A stretch of 64,000 nucleotides of DNA from CAG-177 sp003514385 (GTDB taxonomy: Bacteria > Bacillota > Clostridia > Oscillospirales > Acutalibacteraceae). Location: contig JBPPLN010000002.1 in assembly GCA_051920445.1 (NCBI GenBank), forward strand, positions 124,001 to 188,000, in the 5' to 3' direction. Position 1 is the stretch's first letter. Each line of letters starts with the position of its first letter. Both the position numbers and the translations under genes were made by a program. The notes beneath the pieces were generated by a model, which saw nothing but the letters and a program-made list of their open reading frames with translations, did no database searches and was not told the origin of the DNA. This document shows positions 40,942 through 49,886 of the stretch, piece by piece.

Positions 40942-42624
40942 TTAATACGCAGGCACTCCGTAACCGAGGAATTCATAATGCCCTACGGCATAATGATTTT
41001 CCCGGCAGGAATCCCCGGAATTGCCCTCTATGGTATAAATAATTCCGTCCTCAACTCGTTCGACAATTCCTACATGGTCGGATAGCCCGTCCTGCGGACC
41101 GGACGAACCCTTGTTGTTCCAATCGAAAAAGATAATCATACCCGGCGACGGCGTGGCGCTGTTGTCAATCCATTGACCTCTATCCTTAAACCATTGCACG
41201 CCGTTTGTGCAGCCTGCAAATTTCGGGATAATACCACTATCAATATACCCGCACTCATTCGCCGCCCACGAAACAAAACAGGCGCACCATTCCACACGGC
41301 TGTCAAAGCCATACCAACTCCAATACGGCTGACCGCCCACATTGCCAATCTGCGAGAGAGCAACGGAAACAATTTGTCCGTCCTCGGTGTAAATGCCATA
41401 AAGAACCGCGCTCCACATACTGCGGTTTTCTTCGGCAAGAAGTTCCGCAAGCTGCTTGCGCTGATCTGCATTGAATCCGAATTTATCTGCCATTTCTCCG
41501 GCGGTCTTATGAGCCACCGATATATACAGATAAGTCCGTGTGACCGTCGTTTTCGTTTCAACAATATTGCCGTGACCGTCATCCGTTTCGGTGATAATTT
41601 CCTCGGTCTTTGTTTCGGTTCGTGAGGATATGGTATTCATCTGCCAAAATATATCTTTTAGAATCGCTTTTTTTGAAGCGTCCATAGTGGCGACATCCTG
41701 CGGATTATTCGGATCGGTAGTAGTCTTAACCGCATAAACAGCCAAAACCTCCGGCCAGACGGCACGGGAGCCGGACATTTCCAAAACATCATAGGAGATA
41801 TTCGTTTTGGTGGTGTCAAGCTGCGTTTGGTAATCGGTGTTGATTTCCTGTACCACGCTTTGCATTGTCATACTGCTTCCCGAATCCTCGCCCGAAAAAA
41901 AGATACCGAAACACGAGCCGACAATCAAAGCAATCAGGCATACCACAATGATAATCACAACGGCAACCCAACCGCCGGCGGCGATAGCGGAAATCAAGGC
42001 CTTTGTTCCGGCTATAATCGCCTTGACCGCCGCAACCGTGGCTTTGGCTGCCGCCTTTATCGTGGCAACGGTCGCTTTGGCGGTGGCTTTCGCCGCCTGT
42101 GCTGCCGTCCTTGCCGCTTTAGCCGAAGCCTGTGCGGTTTTTTGAGCGACTTTCGCTGCCTGTTCACTCGTTTTAATCGCAGTTCGGGCGGTCTGTTCGG
42201 CAGTCTTAACCGTTTTCTGTGCGGTCTTAACTGAACCCTTTGCCGTTTTAATTGTAGATTTACCCGTGGATTTTGCCGTCTGCTTGATCGTTTTTTCGCC
42301 ACGCTCCAGCGTCTTAATGGATTTTTGAGCCTGCCGCTGCCGAAAATGCTCTTTTGCTTTGGAGATATTGTTTTTGGTAGATTGAACCCCACGGCGGCCT
42401 TGTTTGTCAAACTGCCGAACAGCCTCACGGGTGACGGTATCAGCACAGCCAGAAATACGGTCTGCGGCATATTCTTCGGCTGAACCCTCTGCAGAATAAA
42501 CGCCGTGCTCCGCTTTGTCCTTTGTGCGGATATAGGCATCTTTCATCCGCTCTGCGGCAACCGCCGATTTATCAATCGTTTTTACTGTTCCTTTGACAAC
42601 ATTTTTTGTTTTGATGTCCGGCAT
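40942..42624 (-). CDS. transfer-associated CHAP-domain cell wall hydrolase
   Basis: About 560 residues. A long Lys/Ala-rich N-terminal part with irregular TAKxxxKTAQK-like repeats (coiled, about 100-215), one membrane helix (GGWVAVVIIIVVCLIALIVG), a middle lytic-like region, and a C-terminal CHAP domain: VEWCACFVSWAANECGYI (catalytic Cys) and SDHVGIVERV (His). Probably opens peptidoglycan for the conjugation channel, like VirB1/Orf14. ATG 42624 has GGAGG and lies 42 bp inside the previous gene. Confidence 0.88.
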   Translation of the reverse strand: MPDIKTKNVVKGTVKTIDKSAVAAERMKDAYIRTKDKAEHGVYSAEGSAEEYAADRISGCADTVTREAVRQFDKQGRRGVQSTKNNISKAKEHFRQRQAQKSIKTLERGEKTIKQTAKSTGKSTIKTAKGSVKTAQKTVKTAEQTARTAIKTSEQAAKVAQKTAQASAKAARTAAQAAKATAKATVATIKAAAKATVAAVKAIIAGTKALISAIAAGGWVAVVIIIVVCLIALIVGSCFGIFFSGEDSGSSMTMQSVVQEINTDYQTQLDTTKTNISYDVLEMSGSRAVWPEVLAVYAVKTTTDPNNPQDVATMDASKKAILKDIFWQMNTISSRTETKTEEIITETDDGHGNIVETKTTVTRTYLYISVAHKTAGEMADKFGFNADQRKQLAELLAEENRSMWSAVLYGIYTEDGQIVSVALSQIGNVGGQPYWSWYGFDSRVEWCACFVSWAANECGYIDSGIIPKFAGCTNGVQWFKDRGQWIDNSATPSPGMIIFFDWNNKGSSGPQDGLSDHVGIVERVEDGIIYTIEGNSGDSCRENHYAVGHYEFLGYGVPAY

Positions 42625-43406
42625 AGCGTCACCTCCGATCCGAGCCGGGATAATTCTTTCCGTAAAGCAGCGTGAAACGCTTTGCTTCGGATATTGCCGC
42701 CTGCGGCCTGCCATTTAGCTTCAAAGACAAACCGGGCGGCAAGCTGACGGACAGAATAATTTTTGATAAAAGTCCTCCAAGTGCTTTCGTCCCATTCTTC
42801 AAGTTGCCGCCATAAATCCGGGAAATACCGATATAGCTTCCGCAGTTCTTCTAAACTTTGGAGCGGGCAGCACCAGCAGGAAACACGGCTGAAAATACGA
42901 TATAAACCGCCCCAATCAAAACCTCTTGCATAGCAATAATCAAGGCAGTCCTTTTCGGACATTCCCCATTCCACAAGAGGATAGCAGGCAGTTTTTATGC
43001 GTTGGGTTTCGTCTGCGGCAATACCCACATACTCCATAATTTCATACTGTTCTTTCAGATCACGGAGATAAGCGTCAATGACACGGGTTTTGAGAATACC
43101 CGTACACCAGCGGTTGCGGGGGCCTGCCCAACTCATTCCCCGGTATTTTGAAAGAGCAGGATTTTTTCTTTTTGGGGTGTAATCGTAAAAGTAGTATTCA
43201 AAATCGTGTTCTGCTTTCAGACGGATAATCGGTCTGCCGATATATGCCTCCAAACGGTTCAGGTGTTCATACATCTGCGGGAATTCAAGCCCGGTATCAC
43301 AGAAGATAATCAGATCAACCGGGCGCTGTTCTTCCAATAGCCGCAAAAGCATAGCCGTCGAATCCTTGCCGCCAGAAAGCGAAACAACATATTTTTTAGG
43401 TTTCAT
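42582..43406 (-). CDS. PAPS-reductase-like PP-loop protein
   Basis: 274 residues. VSLSGGKDSTAMLL (8-21) is the PP-loop, GILKTRVI and a Cys-rich SRVSCWCCPLQSLEEL follow. The family includes PAPS reductase and DNA phosphorothioation DndC, but also many mobile-element proteins of unknown function. It is not part of a sulfur pathway here; it lies between sortase and CHAP genes with overlapping ends. GGAGG site before ATG 43406. Confidence 0.85.
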   Translation of the reverse strand: MKPKKYVVSLSGGKDSTAMLLRLLEEQRPVDLIIFCDTGLEFPQMYEHLNRLEAYIGRPIIRLKAEHDFEYYFYDYTPKRKNPALSKYRGMSWAGPRNRWCTGILKTRVIDAYLRDLKEQYEIMEYVGIAADETQRIKTACYPLVEWGMSEKDCLDYCYARGFDWGGLYRIFSRVSCWCCPLQSLEELRKLYRYFPDLWRQLEEWDESTWRTFIKNYSVRQLAARFVFEAKWQAAGGNIRSKAFHAALRKELSRLGSEVTLCRTSKQKMLSKEQ

Positions 43407-44196
43407 CGCCGTCCACCTCCACGGCGGGAGGAATAACCTGTTTTGCAACAACGACCATTCTGCCGTTTTGACGGCTGTATTCGCAGGTGGAAAGCGTAAT
43501 CAGCTTATCGCCGTATTCGGCAGAAACGCCCGTATCGTATAAAGCAAGCTCCTTGCATTTTGCGATATAGGCGTCGAAATCCTCCGCGCTGTCCGCATTG
43601 ACAAAGTGGTAATACTTGAACCCTTGCTCGGAATAGGCGGCGGTCTTGAACGCCGCCACAATTTCATACTCGCCAAAATCCGAAAGCGTATCAAATCGGA
43701 TTGTTTTGTGCTGCCTGTAAAAATCTTCGTCGGCATACTTGCAGAGATCGGCAAACATACTGCCGTTGTTCATGTGGTGGCCGTAAATTACGCAGTTGTC
43801 GGATAAACCGAGGTCGCAGTTTTCCTGCACATAGGGCACGCCGTAATCACTGTACTGCTTTTCAAAGCTGTGTTTCAGGTAGTAGTTCGGGTTGTCAATC
43901 GTCTGCATAACGGGATAGTCGATGTTTGTCCTCTCTATCGAAATCCAGCCCACAAAATCGCTGTTCTGTTCATACACCACAGCGTACTTTTCAAAAGCGG
44001 TTTGTTCAGGCTGCGGAGGTTCAGATTCCTGCGGCTCGTCGGCGGACGGCGTTTCGGCCTCCACAAGCGCGGCGATCTTGTCAAAGGCTTCGGCGCTCTG
44101 CTTTTCGTCTGCATACTGCCGCCAGAGCATAACGCCGGAGAAAAGGAAAAGGGCGAAAAAAAATGCCGCCCCGATCATCAGATATTTGCTTTTCAT
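43396..44196 (-). CDS. srtB: class B sortase
   Basis: 266 residues. N-terminal membrane anchor (KYLMIGAAFFFALFLFSGVM), a Pro/Glu linker, and the sortase B fold with VIYGHHMNNGSMF (His) and ITLSTCEYSRQNGR (Cys and Arg). Transpeptidase that attaches surface proteins to the wall. Its likely substrate is the CnaB adhesin at the far end of the operon, which has a TPKTG sorting motif. GGAGG before ATG 44196. Confidence 0.92.
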   Translation of the reverse strand: MKSKYLMIGAAFFFALFLFSGVMLWRQYADEKQSAEAFDKIAALVEAETPSADEPQESEPPQPEQTAFEKYAVVYEQNSDFVGWISIERTNIDYPVMQTIDNPNYYLKHSFEKQYSDYGVPYVQENCDLGLSDNCVIYGHHMNNGSMFADLCKYADEDFYRQHKTIRFDTLSDFGEYEIVAAFKTAAYSEQGFKYYHFVNADSAEDFDAYIAKCKELALYDTGVSAEYGDKLITLSTCEYSRQNGRMVVVAKQVIPPAVEVDGDET

Positions 44197-44213
44197 ATTC
44201 GATTGTCCTCCTG

Positions 44214-46559
44214 TCAGTTTGATGTGTTCCCGCCGAAAACACCCTCGCCGGGTTTCGTCGTCATAAGCTGATATAATTTTGTATCTCTTGGAAAGCGGTT
44301 GATAAAGGGTACAAGCGCCGAGCCGTATTTGATAAGTCCGCAGCCTGCGTCGGCATTGGTAACATAGCTCATCTGCTCGTCGGAGATATTGAGCAGCTTC
44401 GAGAGCTTGGCACGGTCGGAATACGCCTGATTGAGCATAACCACAAATTCCGAGTTGGAAAGCATGGTGCTCGCCTGTACGGAATCGAGCAGATATTCCA
44501 CATTCTGCGTAATGGCCGTGGGATAACCGTTTCTCTTTCTGAACTGCCTCCATGCGGAGTTAAAGAAAATACCGCTTTGCTCGTTCTCAAAGACCACATG
44601 AAATTCGTCGATAAAAATATGGGTGCGCTTGCCCTTTTTCCAGTTGAGGGTAACGCGATTCAGAATGGTATCGGTAATAACCAAAAGTCCCGTGGGCTTT
44701 AACTGCGCACCCAAGCTGTGAATATCAAAGACAACAATGCGGTTGTCGAGATCGACGGTACTTTCATGTCCGAAAATATCCAGCGAACCCGTGGTGAACA
44801 GTTCCAGCGACAGGGCGATTTCCTTTGCTTTTTCTTCGGGCTGTTCCAACAGTTTGTTTCGCAGGTTGCAGAGAGTAGCGGTCGTGCCGTTTGCCTCTGC
44901 CTCCTGATACACAAGGGCGGTGCAGCGGTCGATAATGGATTTCTGCTGCGGGCCAACGCCTGTTTTATCAATCTGCTCTACAAGGGACATGATAAACTGC
45001 GATTTCTCCACAATGGGATTGTTCTCGCCGTAGCCGTCTACCATATACATTGCGTTCAAGCGATCCTTGCCGCCTGCCGCCATATGAATAACGGTTGCCG
45101 TTTCCTCGCCCAAAGCCGCCGCCAGTGCGCCGAACTCGTTTTCAGGGTCGCAGATCAGCACATCGTCCTCGGTGTTGAGAATCAGAAAAGCGATAAGCTC
45201 TTTTGCGGAAAAGGATTTGCCCGAACCGGGAACGCCCAGCAGGAAAGCAGACTGATTGAGAAGATTTGCTTTGTTGCACATAATGAGATTGTGAGAGATG
45301 GCGTTTTCTCCGAAATAAATACCGCCCTTGTCCTGCACCTCCTGTACCTTGAACGGCATAAACACCGCAAGGCTTTCGGTAGTGAGAGTACGAAACGCAT
45401 TGATTTTTCTTGTACCGATAGGGAGAACCGTATTCAAGCCGTCGAACTGCTGGAACTTCAAAACGGCAAGCTGGCACATATGCTTTCTTGCAACGGACAG
45501 CACCGTTTCGGTGTCGCTGTCAAGCTGTTTCTTATCGTCTGCGGTAATTACCATCGTAATCACCGCAAACATCATGCGCTGATCCCTCGTTGTCAGGTCG
45601 TCCAAAAATTCCTTTGTTTCTTTTCTTTGCAATTCCATATCATAAGGCACGACCGCAGAAAAATTATTGTTGGCGTTCTGCCTGCGCTGCCAGTTGGTGA
45701 TGTTCGTGTCAACGCCGAGCAGACGGTTTTCCACCTCCCGCACCGCCTCGTCGGTGGGAACGGGGACAACATCAATCGACAGCATCATATTGCGGTTAAA
45801 GTCGGTGAGCTCCGTTACCATGCTGTCCTTGATATAGCTGGCGTAGTCTTTCAGAAAAAGAACCCGGCAATATTTCTCGCCGAGCTTCAGATAATCGCTA
45901 TTCTTTTCAATGGAATCGGGGCAGATATAATCTTTGAAATCGTGCCCCTTTTTCATCATATCCTGCGGGTCGAAATGAAACGCCGCTTCCTCTCCCTGAC
46001 GGTAGAAGTCGTGGAGGACGCGCAGCTTTTCCCCGGCGTCCAGTTCGCTGCATTTTGAGCCGAGGGCGGCAAAGTGGGAGATCAGATCAGCGCCAACACG
46101 GGAAAAGTAAGTGCGGGCTTCCTCAATATCTTTTTTGGCAACGGAGATCGTAATATATTTCTCCTGCATAATGCTGTTTGCGCCCGTGACCTTGTCAAGC
46201 AGCATTTGATTGTATTCCCTGCGGTACACATCGCGGGAATCGCCCCGCATAGGCATTAAAATAGACTGCTCGAAATTTGCCTTGTTCAGCCTACGGTTAT
46301 TGATTGTAATTTTCGTAGTCGCCCCGGAATCCAGACTGTTGAGCAGTTCAGAGTAGGCAAGAAACATAGATTCCTTGTCCTCACGGCTCGCCACAAGGTA
46401 GTTTATATCGGTGAATTTATAGGTCTTGGAAAAGCGGCTGCCCACCTGAAAGATACCGTCTTTCCAGATACGCTGAATGGGGATAACATCCTGCACCTTG
46501 CGTGGGACGGAATATCGCTCCTTGTCCTGTTTCAGCAGGTTTTTTAAGGTCTTAATCAT
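44214..46559 (-). CDS. VirB4/TraE-type conjugation ATPase
   Basis: 781 residues. Walker A GVPGSGKSFSAKE in the C-terminal ATPase domain and Walker B-like THIFIDEFHVVF, plus ITQNVEYLL. Energises the type IV secretion channel. GGAGG before ATG; 4-bp overlap with the PrgI gene. Confidence 0.95.
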   Translation of the reverse strand: MIKTLKNLLKQDKERYSVPRKVQDVIPIQRIWKDGIFQVGSRFSKTYKFTDINYLVASREDKESMFLAYSELLNSLDSGATTKITINNRRLNKANFEQSILMPMRGDSRDVYRREYNQMLLDKVTGANSIMQEKYITISVAKKDIEEARTYFSRVGADLISHFAALGSKCSELDAGEKLRVLHDFYRQGEEAAFHFDPQDMMKKGHDFKDYICPDSIEKNSDYLKLGEKYCRVLFLKDYASYIKDSMVTELTDFNRNMMLSIDVVPVPTDEAVREVENRLLGVDTNITNWQRRQNANNNFSAVVPYDMELQRKETKEFLDDLTTRDQRMMFAVITMVITADDKKQLDSDTETVLSVARKHMCQLAVLKFQQFDGLNTVLPIGTRKINAFRTLTTESLAVFMPFKVQEVQDKGGIYFGENAISHNLIMCNKANLLNQSAFLLGVPGSGKSFSAKELIAFLILNTEDDVLICDPENEFGALAAALGEETATVIHMAAGGKDRLNAMYMVDGYGENNPIVEKSQFIMSLVEQIDKTGVGPQQKSIIDRCTALVYQEAEANGTTATLCNLRNKLLEQPEEKAKEIALSLELFTTGSLDIFGHESTVDLDNRIVVFDIHSLGAQLKPTGLLVITDTILNRVTLNWKKGKRTHIFIDEFHVVFENEQSGIFFNSAWRQFRKRNGYPTAITQNVEYLLDSVQASTMLSNSEFVVMLNQAYSDRAKLSKLLNISDEQMSYVTNADAGCGLIKYGSALVPFINRFPRDTKLYQLMTTKPGEGVFGGNTSN

Positions 46560-46903
46560 GCTTTACCTCCTGTATCAATTTTGTCTTTGAGCGCTTCATA
46601 GTAGAAATTCGAGGATTCAAAACGAATCTCTTTCGGCTCTAAAAACTCCGAGCGAATCCACGCCCAGATGAATTTCTCTGCGGTCATGCCGTGGTAGGTG
46701 ATAAATCCCATAGCCGCAAAGGGCGCGGCGCCGAGAACACACATCCACGACACCGTTTCCGTCCCGACATACGGCTTTAAGAGAAAATACAGTCCCACGG
46801 CGACAACGACCGCCAGCAAAGAAAAAACGAACTGCCGCATAGACAGTCCGAAAAACATGGATTCCGTATAGTTTCGGATTTCACGGTTGATCTTAACTTC
46901 CAA
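46556..46903 (-). CDS. PrgI-family membrane protein (VirB3-like)
   Basis: 115 residues: EVKINREIRNYTESMFFGLS followed by two membrane helices (SLLAVVVAVGLYFLL and WMCVLGAAPFAAMGF). PrgI proteins precede VirB4 in Gram-positive transfer operons and anchor it to the membrane. Confidence 0.92.
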   Translation of the reverse strand: MEVKINREIRNYTESMFFGLSMRQFVFSLLAVVVAVGLYFLLKPYVGTETVSWMCVLGAAPFAAMGFITYHGMTAEKFIWAWIRSEFLEPKEIRFESSNFYYEALKDKIDTGGKA

Positions 46904-46915
46904 AATATCGCCTCC

Positions 46916-47758
46916 TTATCGTTCCTGTTCGTCTTTGGCTTTGGGCTTCGGCTGCAATTCACGGGGCGTTCTGCCGTCAAGGGGCTTTATAAAATCAATC
47001 TGCCCGGCGGCGTAGATGGCGTTACTGTTTAACTGCCTCTGCCACGCCTTATTGGACGGCGACCAGCGGAAACCCCAGCCTTTTAATTTGCTGCGCTGTT
47101 CTTCGCTGGGCTTTTCATCAAAAAGTAGCTGCAAGCGGTTTTCCTCCGTGTTGGCAACAGCTTCGCCGCCCTCAAACTGCCAGCCGACAAAGCCGGTTTC
47201 CTCCCGGCGTTCCAGACTTTCGATCCGCTTTTTCAGACGGTTAATTTCCGCATTGTTGTTCGACAACTCATAGGGCGCATAGGGGGCGTTAATCCACGAA
47301 TAATCACTTTTCACGGCCTCGTCGATTTCCGCCGCTTTTTCGTCGGAAATACCCTCAAAGCCTTTCATCGTACCGTTTTTGCGGTAGTAAGCGTTGACCT
47401 TTTTCATATAGCTTTGCTGTTCCTGCCGCTGCTGCAATTTTTCTTTCAGTTTCGTAACAGCTTCGGGATCGTCGCTGGAAATAGCGGAATTGTTTTCAGC
47501 GGCCTCGGCTTTGCTACGGTAGTAGTCCGCTTTTTGACCTGCCTCAACGGATTTCTCCATTTTGCCCCAAGCGCGATCACGGTAGTTCTTATCCGATTTG
47601 TAGGAATAGTGATCGGGCATAAGCGGCTGTCCCATAGGGATCGCCTCAACCATTTTGCTTGATTCGTGCGCAAGGCGGCTGCTTTCCTGTTCAAACTTTT
47701 CCGCTTTCTCGTTGTAGTAGTCGATTCGTCTTTGTTTCTTTTCTTCGTATGAGTTCAT
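46916..47758 (-). CDS. DUF3560-family conjugative element protein
   Basis: 280 residues. KRIDYYNEKAEKFEQES-like N-terminus, highly charged, with a C-terminal GWGFRWSPSNKAWQRQL motif of the DUF3560 family. Cytoplasmic, function unknown; always found in this kind of ICE. GGAG site before ATG 47758; upstream extension rejected. Confidence 0.8.
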   Translation of the reverse strand: MNSYEEKKQRRIDYYNEKAEKFEQESSRLAHESSKMVEAIPMGQPLMPDHYSYKSDKNYRDRAWGKMEKSVEAGQKADYYRSKAEAAENNSAISSDDPEAVTKLKEKLQQRQEQQSYMKKVNAYYRKNGTMKGFEGISDEKAAEIDEAVKSDYSWINAPYAPYELSNNNAEINRLKKRIESLERREETGFVGWQFEGGEAVANTEENRLQLLFDEKPSEEQRSKLKGWGFRWSPSNKAWQRQLNSNAIYAAGQIDFIKPLDGRTPRELQPKPKAKDEQER

Positions 47759-47815
47759 AGAATATCGCTCCTTTACATATAAAAATAGCCTCCTGCGAAT
47801 ATCCGCAGAAAGCAA

Positions 47816-48652
47816 TTACAGTCCCATCATTTCACGCACAACACGGTCGGCCATTTTAACCGCGCCCACGAGGACTAACATATTAAATACAAGCTCCCCG
47901 ATATAGCTCCATACCATAGAAACCGCCGCGGCGTTCGGGTCAACCACGGGCGGGGCAGAAGCGAATAAGGAAAAAACAATGCAAGCCAGTACAATAATCG
48001 CGCCTTCCAAGCAGACAGCGGCGTAGGATTTGATAAAGCTCTTTCCCACATTCTGCGAGGGTTCGCCCGCAAAAGCGGAGAGAGGAACCGGCGCAATCGC
48101 CGTGTAAAGATACAGCTTGAAAAATCTGCCGTATACGGTCATTATCATAATGAAAGACAGTACCGTAATGAACAGACCGCCGATCAGCGTAACCGCCCAC
48201 AATGGGATAGATTCAAAAAATCCGCAGTCCTCAACCGCCGTCACGATTTCAGAGGGCAGAACCGTTCGCCCTGCCGTCCCGAATCCCGCGGCGGTCATGA
48301 TGGTGGAGATAAGCCCCTGCACGATATTGAACAAAGCCATCATCAGTTCCAGACCGTAGGTGACGGCCGCCTTTGCCAATGCAAAGCGGATAAAGACCTT
48401 TAATGCGTGCTCCGGCTTTTTCAGTTCTGCAAACGATCCGCAGGTTTTCATCACGCCGACGACAAAGAACAGAACGAGTAGGGCAAGCCCTATCGCTTGT
48501 ACTACGCCGTGAATGTTGACGATCACATTCCAGATCGTGCCGCCCTTAAATTGCGTGGGTGATTGCGTGATAAGCTGCCATATCTCGGCAAGTTTCTGAT
48601 TCCAAGTTTCAAGGGCGTTTTCAAGATTTTGTACGACCCAGTTATCCGACAA
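47816..48652 (-). CDS. VirB6/TrbL-like membrane protein
   Basis: 278 residues with about six membrane helices (for example AIGLALLVLFFVVGVMKTC, LWAVTLIGGLFITVLSFIMI). Forms the inner-membrane channel in type IV secretion. TTG start at 48652 lies 8 nt behind GGAGG; longer starts are worse. Begins 11 bp inside the methyltransferase gene. Confidence 0.85.
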   Translation of the reverse strand: MSDNWVVQNLENALETWNQKLAEIWQLITQSPTQFKGGTIWNVIVNIHGVVQAIGLALLVLFFVVGVMKTCGSFAELKKPEHALKVFIRFALAKAAVTYGLELMMALFNIVQGLISTIMTAAGFGTAGRTVLPSEIVTAVEDCGFFESIPLWAVTLIGGLFITVLSFIMIMTVYGRFFKLYLYTAIAPVPLSAFAGEPSQNVGKSFIKSYAAVCLEGAIIVLACIVFSLFASAPPVVDPNAAAVSMVWSYIGELVFNMLVLVGAVKMADRVVREMMGL

Positions 48653-49217
48653 CAAAATCACCTCCCGTCTTTTCACAATAGCCCTCGATTTCAAGGTCGC
48701 AGTCAATCTCGTTGCCCCAAGCGTCCCAGCCGTCCGCTTTTTCTCTTGCGAAAAGCTCTACGCGGGGCAGATCGCCCACAAGCTCAATAATTTTATCCCT
48801 TGCCTCGTCGGGCTTCTGACTGTGCCCCCGCAAAGGGCTGATAATGAATTGGTGAACACGGTTTGATTTTCTTTTTGGATGGCCTTTTGTAGCAAGCAGA
48901 CAGATTTCGGCGTTTCCTCTCGTCCAGAAGCCTAATCCGTAAAACCAGCCCTTGCCGCTTTTGTTGAGTTTGAGCCAGACAAAGGCAACGCTTTTATACT
49001 CAAATCCCCACGCCTTAATTACCCGCAGCGCTTCTCGTAGCTGCGGAAAAGTCGTCCAAAGAAAAAGAATAGAATCCTTTTCGGAGAGTTCGGAAACAGG
49101 CAGACGGCAAAGCTCGTCAATGCTCATCGTGGGATAGTGCTTTTCAGCCGCGCCCTGTACGCCGTTTCGTTCATACCGCCACGGCGGGTCTGCATAAATA
49201 ATGCTGTATTTCTTCAC
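48642..49217 (-). CDS. MT-A70-type adenine DNA methyltransferase
   Basis: 191 residues. IIYADPPWRY holds the catalytic DPPW; AEICLLATKGHP and GHSQKPDEA are further MT-A70 blocks. Methylates adenine N6 without an obvious partner restriction enzyme, so it may protect the element. GTG start after AAAGGAGG. Confidence 0.92.
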   Translation of the reverse strand: MKKYSIIYADPPWRYERNGVQGAAEKHYPTMSIDELCRLPVSELSEKDSILFLWTTFPQLREALRVIKAWGFEYKSVAFVWLKLNKSGKGWFYGLGFWTRGNAEICLLATKGHPKRKSNRVHQFIISPLRGHSQKPDEARDKIIELVGDLPRVELFAREKADGWDAWGNEIDCDLEIEGYCEKTGGDFVVG

Positions 49218-49242
49218 AGCGTCCTCCTTTCAGGCATAGTAA

Positions 49243-49269
49243 GGGCAGGCCGCCTTTTGCAGCCTGCCC
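49243..49269 (-). other. GC hairpin between small genes
   Basis: GGGCAGGC / GCCTGCCC, 8-bp stem with an 11-nt loop; no T-run, so possibly a processing or mRNA-stability site. Confidence 0.45.
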
Positions 49270-49288
49270 CGTATGCCGTATCGTTTCG

Positions 49289-49504
49289 TTATCTGCTGTC
49301 CCTGTCGGGCGCATTGCGTATAACGCCGTAGACATCATCCACAAAGTACCGTCCGGCAAAGGGATTGAATATGGCGTGACACTTCACGCCGTTATACTCC
49401 GCCAGATAGTCGTTGTCGCCCAAGCGCTTAATGATTGTCGCCTCACCGAGAACATGGGTTTCTCCCTGTTTCAGAGAGTGGATATAGCACTCGCATTTTT
49501 CCAT
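49289..49504 (-). CDS. 71-residue conserved ICE protein, unknown
   Basis: Starts MEKCECYIHSLKQGETHVLG, beta-rich, ends VYGVIRNAPDRDSR. AAAGGA before the ATG. Same direction and spacing as neighbours; no recognised domain. Confidence 0.7.
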   Translation of the reverse strand: MEKCECYIHSLKQGETHVLGEATIIKRLGDNDYLAEYNGVKCHAIFNPFAGRYFVDDVYGVIRNAPDRDSR

Positions 49505-49520
49505 ATCGTTTTCCTTTCTG

Positions 49521-49871
49521 TCAGCCTGTAATCAGCGTCAAAATCTCTTTGGCAAAGGTAATGATAATGCCGCCCGCAATGGTGAGGAATCCGTTGGAAC
49601 GCTGGCTGGGGTCGTGGGACTGAAAAGACAGCCCCACCTGCACGATACCCCAGCCGAGCAGGATCAGGCCGACCGCGCGTATCAATCCAAAGATAAAATC
49701 ACTCAAATTGTTTACAACGGTAATCGGGTCGCCTGCGGCAAAGGCCGTTACCGAGCAGCAGAGAGTAAAGGCGAGAGCCAAAACTGCGGCGCAGTACAAG
49801 CGGAATCCCTTTTTGACCTTGCCGGGGACAGGTAGCTTTTTCGTGGTCTTATTTTTGTTGGTGTTTTTCAT
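49521..49871 (-). CDS. Maff2-family, VirB2-like pilin precursor
   Basis: 116 residues. Basic N-terminus, a signal-like helix ending VTAFAAG, and two membrane helices (FGLIRAVGLILLGWGIVQVG, FLTIAGGIIITFAKEIL). This is the Maff2 family, thought to be the pilin/channel subunit in Tn1549-like transfer systems. AGGAGG site. Confidence 0.88.
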   Translation of the reverse strand: MKNTNKNKTTKKLPVPGKVKKGFRLYCAAVLALAFTLCCSVTAFAAGDPITVVNNLSDFIFGLIRAVGLILLGWGIVQVGLSFQSHDPSQRSNGFLTIAGGIIITFAKEILTLITG

Positions 49872-49886
49872 TTTTGCAATACCTCC

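Noticed and set aside
42582..43406. sulfate assimilation gene
   Set aside because: Isolated inside a transfer operon, with no cysD/N/C or sulfite reductase genes nearby.
44718..46058. 446-codon ORF opposite virB4
   Set aside because: Shadow frame of the ATPase gene, His/Arg/Phe-rich with no recognisable domain.
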